Shown here: positions 26,064 through 34,509 of the stretch, piece after piece
Position numbering within the stretch: position 1 is the stretch's first letter
Layout of the letters: each line of letters begins with the position of its first letter
Assembly (NCBI RefSeq): GCF_011100465.1
Contig: NZ_CP049740.1
Span: forward strand, 1,294,001-1,358,000
Reading direction: 5' to 3'
Source: Jeotgalibaca arthritidis
GTDB lineage: Bacteria > Bacillota > Bacilli > Lactobacillales > Aerococcaceae
DNA length: 64,000 nucleotides
Position numbers and translations under genes: made by a program
The notes under the pieces: generated by a model
Databases searched by the model: none
What the model saw: only the letters and a program-made list of their open reading frames with translations
What the model was told of the DNA's origin: nothing

Positions 26064-26237
26064 ATGCCATTTGTAAACATTCAACTAAAAGAAGGTCGTA
26101 CACCTGCACAAAAGAAAGAAGTTGCGGAAGCGATTATTGATTTAATGGATCAATTAGACTTTGCCAAAGCAGAAAGTATCCGTGTTATTTTTGAGGATAT
26201 GGCGGAAGAAGATTTCTACCAAGGACAAGCAAAATAA
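26064..26237 (+). CDS. 4-oxalocrotonate tautomerase-like protein
   Basis: A 57-residue protein of the tautomerase superfamily, which forms small oligomers using the N-terminal proline exposed after Met removal as catalytic base. MPFVNIQLKEGRTPAQKKE carries Pro2 (mature Pro1) and the conserved Arg at residue 12. AAAGGAGGAATGACA precedes the start; I chose the ATG followed by Pro. The native substrate is unknown in most such YwhB-like proteins. It is slightly shorter than the usual 60-62 residues. Confidence 0.9.
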   Translation: MPFVNIQLKEGRTPAQKKEVAEAIIDLMDQLDFAKAESIRVIFEDMAEEDFYQGQAK

Positions 26238-26249
26238 AGAAGAGTGGGA

Positions 26250-26348
26250 AAAAAGGCGTTTAGCCCCGAATCACTGGAACGAATAAGCACAGAATGGTCG
26301 TAGACCATCCGAGCATTATTAGTGAAGTGACGTCGGGGCTGCCTTTTT
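26250..26348 (+). other. 99-base multi-helix structured element, terminator-like
   Basis: Nested complementary segments fold into one long branched hairpin: AAAAAGGC (26250-26257) with GCCTTTTT (26341-26348); AGCCCCGA (26262-26269) with TCGGGGCT (26333-26340); TCACT with AGTGA; AATAA with TTATT; and an apical ATGGTC-GTA-GACCAT (26294-26308). It begins 12 bases after the tautomerase stop and ends in a T-run, so it can act as its terminator, but it is far larger than needed. It may be a structured RNA or a repeat family. Confidence 0.75.
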
Positions 26349-26423
26349 GAGCACGTTTACGTAACAATTATTCTTATGTATTTTAGGGACTGATGTTATT
26401 TTCCAGACTCTTTTGTCTGAATT

Positions 26424-26561
26424 CGTTCTTTGCAAATGGTTTTTGATTTTCAAAAACCGAAAAAACGAGAAAAACGGTTGTTGCAAACGAAAATTGATTT
26501 GCAACAACCGCTTATAGCCAAAAAGCGGTCTTTGAAAACTAAAAATAGCTTTCAAAGACCG
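26424..26561. repeat. Array of three 36-nt palindromes, exact 51-bp period (CGGTYTTTG family)
   Basis: Units at 26424-26459, 26475-26510 and 26526-26561 are each 36 bases and start exactly 51 bases apart, with 15-base linkers. Left arms are CGTTCTTTGCAAA, CGGTTGTTGCAAA and CGGTCTTTGAAA. In the second and third units the right arms change to keep 12-13 perfect pairs, i.e. paired variation; the first is imperfect. It ends just before the galM stop. With the structured element it accounts for nearly all of this 329-base gap. Confidence 0.88.
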
Positions 26562-26566
26562 TTTTT

Positions 26567-27613
26567 CTATTTTTCCAATTCAAATTGGTAAGTTGTCGTA
26601 GATACAAACGTTTCGCCCGGACGTAAAACCGTATTCCCAAAGTCATCGTGGTTGATAGCATCAGGGAATCCTTGTGTTTCAAGTGTTAGACCGGCATAGG
26701 CTTGAACCGCTTTGCCATTGACTTCAACACTAGCTGGGCCATTATGCATAAAAACAACGACAGATGGTTGGTCGGTTGTCATCACAATGCGGCGGCCATT
26801 TTCTTTATGGAAAATAACAGCATCGGGTCCTTCTGAATCGTGGTTCAACACAAATGGATGGTCTAGCCCTTTAACTGCTGTTGTTTGTGGGTGATCAGAC
26901 TCTATTGCCTGTGCTAAAGGAGCCGCGTCTCTAAAGTCAAAAGGAGTTCCATCGACTGCAGGTAATTGGCCAGTTGGAATTGTTTTTTCATTCAATTCGA
27001 TAAAATGGTCAGCCTTGATAAAGAGTGAGTGGTCCAAAATCGTTTGTTCAAGGTCTCCGTGCAAGTTAAAGTAAACATGGTTCGTTGGGTTAAATAAGGT
27101 TGGCTCGTCCGTTGTTGCCTTGTAACTAACAATCCACTCATTGTCTTCCGTTAGGGTGTAAGCCACTTCAACTGTTAATGTGCCGGGAAAATCATTAGCC
27201 CCAGCTGGGTCAACGTAAGAAAAAATAATCGCTGCGCGGTCGTCAGTTTGTTCCGTGCGATAGTTCCATAAAACCGCGTCTAGACCTTTAGGCCCGCCAT
27301 GTAAATGGTTGCCACTTGTATTAACAGGTAGGGTATAGTCCTTGCCATCGAGGGTAAATTTACCATCAGCAATTCGTCCCGCAATTCGTCCAACCGTTGC
27401 ACCATAAAAAGGACGGTGGTTAACGTAGTCGTCTAAGTTGTCTAAACCGATGACGATATTGTCGAACTGGCCATCTTTATCAGGAACAGTCCAATCAATA
27501 ATGTGCGCCCCATAAGGGATGGCTGTGATGGACACGCCTTGGCTGTTTGTTAAGGTAATTGCATTAACGTCTTGATTGTTAAAAACGCCAAATAATTTCT
27601 CTTCAATCTTCAT
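26567..27613 (-). CDS. galM: Aldose 1-epimerase (mutarotase)
   Basis: A 348-residue cytoplasmic enzyme that interconverts alpha and beta anomers of aldoses. Expected landmarks are present: NHLHGGPKGLDAVLW with the first catalytic His region, NPTNHVYFNLHGD with the second His, VKGLDHPFVL and the C-terminal LETQGFPDA with the catalytic Glu. The length is standard. It is not linked to galK, galE or galT here, so it probably serves several sugars, possibly those carried by the nearby symporters. Confidence 0.93.
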   Translation of the reverse strand: MKIEEKLFGVFNNQDVNAITLTNSQGVSITAIPYGAHIIDWTVPDKDGQFDNIVIGLDNLDDYVNHRPFYGATVGRIAGRIADGKFTLDGKDYTLPVNTSGNHLHGGPKGLDAVLWNYRTEQTDDRAAIIFSYVDPAGANDFPGTLTVEVAYTLTEDNEWIVSYKATTDEPTLFNPTNHVYFNLHGDLEQTILDHSLFIKADHFIELNEKTIPTGQLPAVDGTPFDFRDAAPLAQAIESDHPQTTAVKGLDHPFVLNHDSEGPDAVIFHKENGRRIVMTTDQPSVVVFMHNGPASVEVNGKAVQAYAGLTLETQGFPDAINHDDFGNTVLRPGETFVSTTTYQFELEK

Positions 27614-27848
27614 TCAAATTCCTGCCTTTCGCTTCACATGATGAATCTATTGTAACAGTTCTCATGGCCGATGGAATAATGAAATGTGGAAAATGGCGAG
27701 TGAATAAAAAATAATCTTATTTTACAGTAAAAATGCATGTTTATAGTGGTTTTGCTAAGATGAGAATATGATATAACAAAATTAGCTCGTCAATCCGTAT
27801 AAAAAACCGCTATAATAATCGTATCAACACCACAAAAGGGGAGATTCT

Positions 27849-28748
27849 ATGTTAAAAGTCGGCGTTATCGGCATCGGTAACATTGCGCAAAAGGCATATT
27901 TGCCTGTTATGGCAACCATGCATGACCAGGTAGAGTGGCATTTGTTTACGCGTAATCAAGATAAATTGGCTGCGGTCGGTAAACAACAGCAGTTTTCACA
28001 TCTTCATCCATCCGTGGACAGTTTGATTGACGCAGGAATTGATGCAGCGTTTGTTCATGCGCCAACAGCGGTTCATTTTGACACCATTAAGCAGTTGCTA
28101 GAGGCTGATATTCATGTTTATGTGGACAAGCCAATTAGTGATCAGATTGCAGAAACAGAGGCTTTGGTTGCTCTTGCTAAGGAGAAAAATCTAATCCTGA
28201 CTTGTGGTTTTAACCGTCGTTTTGCGCCGCATGTTCAAGCTTTAAAAGCTATTCCAGATAAGAAAATGATTCTTATTCAAAAAGACCGGGTGCAAAATTT
28301 TGAGGATGTTCGCTTTGCCATTTATGATTTGTTTATCCATATTTTGGATGCGGGGCTCTTTTTGCTAGATGATCCGATTGAATCCACACACTCAACCATT
28401 ATTGGAAAAGAGGGGCAATTAAAGCGGATTGTTTTAACGATTCAAACGAAAGAAACGACTTGTATCGTTGCTATGAATTACGAAGCTGGCGCTAATCAAG
28501 AGGTTATGGAAGTGCAAAGTTTAGCGGGTATTCAGCGTGTCGTTGACTTGAATGAACGCCATATTAAAACACCGGCTGGCGAGCAAGTGATTCGCTTTGG
28601 CGATTGGGAAAATACACTCGTTAAAAGAGGCTTTGATGGTGTGATTCGTGAATTTATAACATCACTTTCAACGAAATTGAATCCGGTTTCGCTAGATAGC
28701 GCACTTGATTCTCACCGTCTATGTGAAAATTTAATAAATAATGCTTAA
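27849..28748 (+). CDS. Gfo/Idh/MocA-family oxidoreductase
   Basis: A 299-residue NAD(P)-dependent dehydrogenase. The Rossmann fold opens with VGVIGIGNIAQKAYLPVM, and the conserved VYVDKPIS (Lys of the EKP-like motif) lies near residue 95. A C-terminal alpha/beta domain follows (GFNRRFAPHVQAL). It is a short member of the family, closer to YhhX/MviM-type proteins. A TATAAT -10 lies about 37 bases upstream. The substrate is unknown; it is likely a sugar or cyclitol derivative. Confidence 0.88.
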   Translation: MLKVGVIGIGNIAQKAYLPVMATMHDQVEWHLFTRNQDKLAAVGKQQQFSHLHPSVDSLIDAGIDAAFVHAPTAVHFDTIKQLLEADIHVYVDKPISDQIAETEALVALAKEKNLILTCGFNRRFAPHVQALKAIPDKKMILIQKDRVQNFEDVRFAIYDLFIHILDAGLFLLDDPIESTHSTIIGKEGQLKRIVLTIQTKETTCIVAMNYEAGANQEVMEVQSLAGIQRVVDLNERHIKTPAGEQVIRFGDWENTLVKRGFDGVIREFITSLSTKLNPVSLDSALDSHRLCENLINNA

Positions 28749-28812
28749 TGAGTTTCATTTTATTCTTATTTAAGCTAGAATAATAAACAAATGGGTATCA
28801 AGGGGGAAAACA

Positions 28813-30813
28813 ATGTTTGATCATATTGATGCATTAGCAGTTAACACAGTCCGTACACTTAGTATTGACGCGGTTCAGAAAGCAAATTCTGGACATCCAG
28901 GGTTACCAATGGGAGCGGCTCCAATGGCATACTCTCTATGGACTAAATTCTTGAAGGTAAACCCTAAAAATAGTTCTTGGGTAGATCGCGATCGTTTCGT
29001 TCTATCAGCAGGACATGGTTCAGCACTTTTATATAGTTTATTACATTTATCTGGTTATGATGTAAGTTTGGATGATTTGAAAAACTTCCGTCAATACGAA
29101 AGTAAAACACCAGGGCATCCAGAAGTTCATTACACAGACGGTGTTGAAGCAACAACTGGTCCATTAGGCCAAGGGATTGCAAACGCAGCTGGTATGGCGA
29201 TGGCTGAAGCTCATTTAGCAGCAACTTACAACAAAGATAATTTCCCAATCGTTGACCACTTTACTTATTTCTTATGTGGCGATGGCGATTTGATGGAAGG
29301 TATTTCTCATGAAGCAGCAAGCTTAGCTGGTCATTTGAAATTAGGAAAATTAATTGGTCTTTATGACTCAAATGATATTTCTTTAGACGGTCCAACATCA
29401 AAAGCCTTTACTGAAGACGTGAAACAACGCTTTGAAGCATACGGCTGGCAACATATTCTTGTTAAAGATGGTAACGACCTTGAAGAAATTGCGAAAGCAA
29501 TTGAAGAAGCTCAAGCTGAAACAGCTAAACCAACATTGATTGAAATTAAAACAGTTATTGGTTTCGGTGCCTCAAATGAAGGAACACATAAAGTACACGG
29601 CGCGCCACTAGGTGACGAAGGTGTTGCTTTTGCGAAAAATAACTACAAGTGGGACTTTGAAGCGTTCCATATTCCTGAAGAAGCTCAAGCTCGTTTCAAT
29701 GAAACAATTGCTGCAAACGGCCAAGCTGCTGAAGAAGCATGGAATAACTTATTTGAAGCATACAAAGCAGAGTATCCTGAATTGGCTAAACAATTCGAAG
29801 ATGCCTTTGCTGGTCGCCTACCTGAAGGCTGGGAAGACAAACTACCTGTTTACGAAGTAGGATCAGCTGATAAAGCAACTCGTGTAACAAGTAGTGAAGC
29901 AATCCAAGCTTTAGGCGAAGCAATTCCTTACTTCTGGGGTGGATCTGCCGACTTATCAAGCTCAAACAACACAATGAACCAAGCAGAAACAGACTACAGT
30001 GCTGAAAATTATGCTGGCCGTAACATTTGGTACGGTGTTCGTGAGTTCGCAATGGGTGCGATGATGAACGGTATTCTACTACATGGTGGTTCAAAAACTT
30101 ATGCAGGTACATTCTTTGTCTTTACTGACTACTTACGTCCTGCAATGCGCTTAGCTGCCCTATCTCAATTAGGCGCAACTTACGTGATGACACATGACTC
30201 AGTAGCAGTTGGGGAAGATGGACCAACTCATGAGCCTGTTGAACAAATTTCAAGCTTCCGCGGTATGCCAAATATGAACTTAATTCGTCCAGCTGATGGT
30301 AACGAAGTGAGTGCAGCTTGGGCAGTAGCGGTTGAAACACATGACACACCAACATTACTTGTATTAACTCGCCAAAACTTACCAGTTCTTGAAGGAACAA
30401 AAGAAATGGCGCGCGAAGGCGTTCGTAAAGGTGCATACGTACTTTCACCTCAACAAGGTGAAACACCAGATGGTATCTTAATTGCAACTGGTTCCGAAGT
30501 AAGCCTAGCCATTGACGCTCAAGCAGCATTATTGGATGAAGGTGTTGACGTATCAGTCGTATCAATGCCAAGTGCATTCCTATTCGAACAACAAGATGAC
30601 GCTTATAAAGCATCTGTTTTACCAAACAATGTCCGCAACCGTATGTCATTAGAGATGGGTGCAACATTAGGATGGGAACGTTATGTAGGACTTGACGGAA
30701 TTGCTTACGGTATTGACCGTTGGGGAGCAAGTGGCGCAGGTAACACTGTCGTTTCAAAACTAGGCTTCACAGCTGATCAAGTTGTTAATACTTACCTAGC
30801 TAAATTTAAATAA
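28813..30813 (+). CDS. tkt: Transketolase
   Basis: A 666-residue thiamine-diphosphate enzyme of the pentose phosphate pathway, transferring two-carbon units between ketose and aldose phosphates. The N-terminal domain has [18 protein letters not shown] and the ThDP motif [19 protein letters not shown]; the central domain has the catalytic-Glu region [14 protein letters not shown] and [18 protein letters not shown]; the C-terminal domain follows. Length and motifs are fully standard. It is monocistronic with a strong terminator. It would process xylulose-5-P from the xyl genes further on. Confidence 0.97.
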   Translation: MFDHIDALAVNTVRTLSIDAVQKANSGHPGLPMGAAPMAYSLWTKFLKVNPKNSSWVDRDRFVLSAGHGSALLYSLLHLSGYDVSLDDLKNFRQYESKTPGHPEVHYTDGVEATTGPLGQGIANAAGMAMAEAHLAATYNKDNFPIVDHFTYFLCGDGDLMEGISHEAASLAGHLKLGKLIGLYDSNDISLDGPTSKAFTEDVKQRFEAYGWQHILVKDGNDLEEIAKAIEEAQAETAKPTLIEIKTVIGFGASNEGTHKVHGAPLGDEGVAFAKNNYKWDFEAFHIPEEAQARFNETIAANGQAAEEAWNNLFEAYKAEYPELAKQFEDAFAGRLPEGWEDKLPVYEVGSADKATRVTSSEAIQALGEAIPYFWGGSADLSSSNNTMNQAETDYSAENYAGRNIWYGVREFAMGAMMNGILLHGGSKTYAGTFFVFTDYLRPAMRLAALSQLGATYVMTHDSVAVGEDGPTHEPVEQISSFRGMPNMNLIRPADGNEVSAAWAVAVETHDTPTLLVLTRQNLPVLEGTKEMAREGVRKGAYVLSPQQGETPDGILIATGSEVSLAIDAQAALLDEGVDVSVVSMPSAFLFEQQDDAYKASVLPNNVRNRMSLEMGATLGWERYVGLDGIAYGIDRWGASGAGNTVVSKLGFTADQVVNTYLAKFK

Positions 30814-30829
30814 TCAATACAAAAGAAGC

Positions 30830-30868
30830 CATCCTTAAGCTGTCGATTCAGCTTAAGGATGTTTTTTT
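30830..30868 (+). terminator. Intrinsic terminator of tkt
   Basis: CATCCTTAAGC and GCTTAAGGATG form an 11-bp perfect stem followed by seven Ts. Confidence 0.94.
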
Positions 30869-30878
30869 GCCTCCAAAA

Positions 30879-31014
30879 CCAACTTCGGTAACAGAAATTA
30901 AGCTGAAGTTGGTTAAAGTAGTAAAAAAACCAACTTCAGCTCAAAAAATCACCCTGAAGTCGGCCAAAAGCCACTTTCGACCAACTTCAGCGGCTAAAAA
31001 GTGACTGAAGTCGG
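30879..31014. repeat. Array of three 34-nt palindromes, exact 51-bp period (CCAACTTCAG family)
   Basis: Units at 30879-30912, 30930-30963 and 30981-31014 start exactly 51 bases apart, with 17-base linkers. Left arms are CCAACTTCRG and right arms CTGAAGTYGG; 14-base loops and linkers are unrelated to one another. This and the tkt terminator fill the 332-base gap before the YccF-like gene; the remaining ~130 bases hold only a -10-like TATAAT (31112-31117). Confidence 0.88.
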
Positions 31015-31145
31015 TTGCGCCGGCAGATTATCGTATTTGACCATTGATAATCCTTCAATAAAAAGCAAAGAAATCAGTATTTAGACGGATGTCACTCCGG
31101 CGAAAGGGTTTTATAATAGACTTAAATAGGAGTGAGGTGACGAAT

Positions 31146-31511
31146 ATGACCTTTTTAGGAAATGTGGTTTGGTTTGTCTTTGGTGGATTTATTAGTGCCA
31201 TATCGTGGTTAGTTATTGGAGCGCTTTGGTGCCTCTCGATTGTTGGTATTCCAATAGGCTTACAGTGCTTTAAGTTCGCAAAGATGGCAGCAGCGCCGTT
31301 TGGTAAGGATATTGCCTTTAGTGATAATGGCTCATCTGTCTTCATTAATATCATCTGGATTTTCCTAGGTGGTTTCGTGATGGCGGCTGAAGAAGTGATT
31401 TTAGGAGCTATTTTTTGTTTAACCATCGTGGGGATTCCATTTGGTTTACAACACTTTAAACATGCCAAATTAGCATTAATGCCTTTCGGGGCTCGCATTT
31501 ACCGTATATAA
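31146..31511 (+). CDS. YccF-domain membrane protein
   Basis: A 121-residue integral membrane protein made of two tandem YccF repeats: each contains a hydrophobic helix, then SIVGIPIGLQCFKFAKMAAAPFG or TIVGIPFGLQHFKHAKLALMPFG. The start at 31146 follows AGGAGTGAGGTG and gives the family N-terminus (MTFLGNVVWFVFGG); the longer frame from 31089 has no ribosome site. YccF proteins have no proven function. Monocistronic, convergent with the aldo-keto reductase. Confidence 0.9.
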   Translation: MTFLGNVVWFVFGGFISAISWLVIGALWCLSIVGIPIGLQCFKFAKMAAAPFGKDIAFSDNGSSVFINIIWIFLGGFVMAAEEVILGAIFCLTIVGIPFGLQHFKHAKLALMPFGARIYRI

Positions 31512-31513
31512 AT

Positions 31514-31550
31514 GAGGCTGGGATATTTTGTCCCAGTCTCTTTTTTTTTT
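31514..31550. terminator. Intrinsic terminator between convergent genes
   Basis: GAGGCTGGGA pairs with TCCCAGTCTC (one G-U), followed by ten Ts. Confidence 0.92.
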
Positions 31551-32526
31551 AAGAACGTGGTTTAAAGCGACTGATTGGTTGTAGTAATTCATTGATACCT
31601 GCTAACATCTCCTCTGTTAACTCAACATCAACAGCTTTAATATTATCTTCAATTTGCTCAGGCTTGCTAGCACCAATAATAGCTGAACTTATACCTGGAT
31701 GGCGGAGAATCCAAGCAAGTGCGAGTTGCGGTAAGCTAATGTCTAACTGTTGAGCGAAGTGAGATAATGAGTCGACTGTTTCTAGTAGATGGTCATCTTC
31801 TAAGTACTTTTTCAAGCCACTAGAAATAGTTGCGTTGGCAGCTCGACTATCACTCGGCGCAGATTGTCCTGCTTTATATTTACCAGTGAGGATACCTTGA
31901 GCTAATGGTGAAAAGACGACTTGTCCCATACCATTTGCTTGTGAGACCGCTAAGATATCACTCTCGATATAACGTTCAATCATATTGTAAATGGGTTGAT
32001 TGGAAACGAGAGGGCGGAAATTGTGTTCTTTAGCAATTCGATGAGCTTCTTGAATTTTATCTGCGGGCCATTCACTGACGCCTGCATATAAAATCTTTCC
32101 TTGGCGTTGCAAATCATCCAGTGCCCACAAGGTTTCTACTAGTGGAACAGTAGGATCATAACGATGACATTGATAGAGGTCAATATAATCCATATTTAGT
32201 CGTTTTAAACTAGCATCGCATTGTTCAAAAATATGCTTACGTGATAAGCCGCGATCATTTGGACCGTCTCCCATAGGAAAGTAGACTTTGCTAGCAACGA
32301 CTAAGCTTGAACGATCGTATTGGGCTAATACCTTGCCTAAAACCACTTCCGCTTCTCCTTGCTCATAGACATTGGCAGTGTCGAAGAAATTAATACCTGC
32401 ATCATAAGCGGTTTGGATGCATCGTTCAGCCGTTTGATCTTCGACAGATTTCCCGTAAGTTAACCAACTTCCTAGGGCAATTTCACTGACACGTAAGCCG
32501 CTTCTACCTAAGTTCCGATACTTCAT
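31549..32526 (-). CDS. Aldo/keto reductase, KvAP-beta/YghZ-like
   Basis: A 325-residue NADPH-dependent reductase. The catalytic tetrad is visible as Asp and Tyr in FDTANVYEQGEAE, Lys in VVASKVYFP and His in YQCHRYD. The family-specific segment GVSEWPADKI and the cofactor-binding IIGASKPEQIEDN near the C-terminus are present. Similarity to voltage-gated potassium channel beta subunits is typical of this AKR branch. Monocistronic. Substrates are probably diverse aldehydes or ketones. Confidence 0.92.
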   Translation of the reverse strand: MKYRNLGRSGLRVSEIALGSWLTYGKSVEDQTAERCIQTAYDAGINFFDTANVYEQGEAEVVLGKVLAQYDRSSLVVASKVYFPMGDGPNDRGLSRKHIFEQCDASLKRLNMDYIDLYQCHRYDPTVPLVETLWALDDLQRQGKILYAGVSEWPADKIQEAHRIAKEHNFRPLVSNQPIYNMIERYIESDILAVSQANGMGQVVFSPLAQGILTGKYKAGQSAPSDSRAANATISSGLKKYLEDDHLLETVDSLSHFAQQLDISLPQLALAWILRHPGISSAIIGASKPEQIEDNIKAVDVELTEEMLAGINELLQPISRFKPRS

Positions 32527-32628
32527 GTGGCCTTCCTCCTTTTGTTTGTAAGGGTTTTCTTATAAACTTATCTTATACCAAATGAATCCACTTGGCTACT
32601 AAGACGAAAAAAAACTGACCCCTAAGGA

Positions 32629-33486
32629 TCAGTCTAACACCATCACACCAATACCAAGTAAACCAGGGCCAGTGTGAACACCAAGAACAGGTGAAATTTG
32701 GCCTTCGCAGTATACTTTGGCACCGGCAATTAAATCACTAATACTATCTTTCATTTGCAGCATTTCTTTTTCAGCAGCACCGTGGCAGAGAGCGATATAA
32801 TAGTCTTTGCTGTTGCCTACTTTTTCTTTTGCTAATTCAAGCATCTTGGCAATATTTTGCTTGCGACCACGGACTTTAGCAACCGTATCGTAAATGCCCT
32901 CTGGGTTACAAGAAATAATCGGTTTAATTTTTAAGACACTACCAAGAATTCCTTCAACCTTACCAATTCGGCCGCCTTTAATTAAATACTCTAACGTTTC
33001 TAGACCGAAAAAGACAGTGGATTTGGTCACAGCTTGACGTGCTTTTGTGACCACTTCTTGGAAATCTAAGCCTTTTTCTAATTGTTCAGCTGCATAAATC
33101 GCGATGAAGCCAGAACCGATACCGATATTACGCGTATCAATGACTTCGATCGTTAAGTCTTTACGATCTTCAATTACCAATGTCATGGTTTGATAGGTAC
33201 CACTAAGACCACTTGATAAAATAGACGCAATAACATGCGTATAGCCGTCTGCTTTGATTTGATCAAAAAGGGCTTCAATATCGCTACCTAATGGTAAACT
33301 GGTTTTAGGGATTTCAGTTTTAAATGAGTCATAGACTTCTTGGGGTGAGATATCAACGCCATCTTTATAAGAGGCATCCTTATAATTAATCATTAATGGC
33401 ATGGTGTAAAACCCATACTTTTCAGTTAGGTGAGCAGGAATATCGTTACATGAATCAACTAGAATGGCTACGCGATTATTTTTCAA
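32629..33486 (-). CDS. DegV family fatty-acid-binding protein
   Basis: A 285-residue DegV (FakB-like) protein. It begins VAILVDSCNDIPAHLTEKYG, with the expected Ser/Asp ligand region, and has TSLPLGSDIEALFDQI, SSGLSGTYQTM and a C-terminal HTGPGLLGIGVM. Family members hold a fatty acid for phosphorylation by FakA. I place the start at TTG 33486, since AAGGAGT precedes it and it gives the usual N-terminus; the longer frame from 33534 would run deep into the upstream gene. With this start it overlaps the DUF1836 gene by 11 bases. Confidence 0.88.
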   Translation of the reverse strand: MKNNRVAILVDSCNDIPAHLTEKYGFYTMPLMINYKDASYKDGVDISPQEVYDSFKTEIPKTSLPLGSDIEALFDQIKADGYTHVIASILSSGLSGTYQTMTLVIEDRKDLTIEVIDTRNIGIGSGFIAIYAAEQLEKGLDFQEVVTKARQAVTKSTVFFGLETLEYLIKGGRIGKVEGILGSVLKIKPIISCNPEGIYDTVAKVRGRKQNIAKMLELAKEKVGNSKDYYIALCHGAAEKEMLQMKDSISDLIAGAKVYCEGQISPVLGVHTGPGLLGIGVMVLD

Positions 33487-34042
33487 GAGAATCGACTCCT
33501 TCTTTTTTTTGTTTATTAAATCCATTAATAGCAATAATCTTTTGTGTTAATAATTTTGATGCGAGTGACAAGGTCACCATTTTTAATGCAACATTTTCAT
33601 TTCGAATTCCTTCTATGGTAAAGGAAAAATCAATGGTTCGATCAAGTTGACTAAATAAATGGTAAAAGGATTCCTCCAACTCTTTGCAAAATGAATTATA
33701 GGCTTCTTTTTCGCCTTTAATTGAAATTTGTAAAGCCATCCCTTTTTGCACATCGGTCAACGGTAACACTTGCTTTAATAAACTGATGACAATAAGCTGG
33801 GCAATATGGAGTTGAAAATATTTTTTCTTGATGGGTCGTTCAATTAAACCGAGTTTCACATAATTATTAATCATAGCGGGTGTAATAATTTTCTCGCTGC
33901 CGTCAGGAGTCAGGAAAGCGAGCTGTTCTTCAATAATGCTGAGCACTTGATCGTTGTAAACGCCAAATGTCGGCAAATCGTCCCAGCGTACAATCGACAA
34001 ATTCGCTAAGTCCTTTGGCTTAGATTGTGACAAACTAACCAC
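33476..34042 (-). CDS. DUF1836 MerR-like HTH protein
   Basis: A 188-residue protein of the DUF1836 family. A MerR-like winged helix appears as IITPAMINNYVKLGLIERPIKKKYFQ, followed by a helical region ending in a Lys-rich tail. Family members are presumed transcription regulators but have no proven target. The gene precedes and overlaps the degV-type gene, so the two are translationally coupled and probably functionally linked; autoregulation of the pair is a guess from position. Confidence 0.85.
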   Translation of the reverse strand: MVSLSQSKPKDLANLSIVRWDDLPTFGVYNDQVLSIIEEQLAFLTPDGSEKIITPAMINNYVKLGLIERPIKKKYFQLHIAQLIVISLLKQVLPLTDVQKGMALQISIKGEKEAYNSFCKELEESFYHLFSQLDRTIDFSFTIEGIRNENVALKMVTLSLASKLLTQKIIAINGFNKQKKEGVDSLEK

Positions 34043-34173
34043 CTCGTTTCCTTTAAAATGCTATCTAGTTTTAATTATTAGGTTAAATGCTTTTCGTTAC
34101 TAGTAAAATGTAACAGTAAACGAGGAATAATTCAATTGATAAATGGTAAAGAAAAGAATAAGGAGAGATAATA

Positions 34174-34449
34174 ATGGCTTTTGTAACAGTGGAGATAAGT
34201 ATGCGCCTTTTTGATAGCTTTTCTCTGAAGGATAAGCGTTCAATCGTCAAAAGTATTTTGAAAAAAATGCATAATCGATACAATGCCAGTTTAGCGGAAG
34301 TAGGCTTTCAGGAAATGATTAATCAGTCTCAACTAGCGGTTGCCGTAGCGAGCCAATCAAAGCTAATCGCTCAACAGACTGTTGAAATGATTATCAGAGA
34401 TATGGAAAACCTCTATGAAGTGGAGATTTATGACCTATCATATGATTAG
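34174..34449 (+). CDS. DUF503 / YlxP-like protein
   Basis: A 91-residue protein of the DUF503 family with the ferredoxin-like pattern beginning MAFVTVEISMRLFDSFSLKDKRSIVKSILKKMHNRYNASLAEVG. YlxP homologues usually sit in the nusA-infB-rbfA cluster; here the gene is away from it. AAGGAGAG precedes the ATG. Its role is unknown, possibly linked to ribosome maturation through the homologues. Confidence 0.85.
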   Translation: MAFVTVEISMRLFDSFSLKDKRSIVKSILKKMHNRYNASLAEVGFQEMINQSQLAVAVASQSKLIAQQTVEMIIRDMENLYEVEIYDLSYD

Positions 34450-34509
34450 TAGAATATGAGTCATTTTGCTAAAATAAAAGGGGGTAGTCTAGACAAGGAG
34501 GCGTTTGTG

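Noticed and set aside
30122-30757. 211-residue minus-strand frame opposite tkt
   Set aside because: Leu/His/Arg-rich shadow of the transketolase coding strand, with no ribosome site and no recognisable fold.
31055-31498. 147-residue minus-strand frame opposite the YccF gene
   Set aside because: Covers the same DNA as a clear YccF-family gene; composition is that of an antisense shadow.
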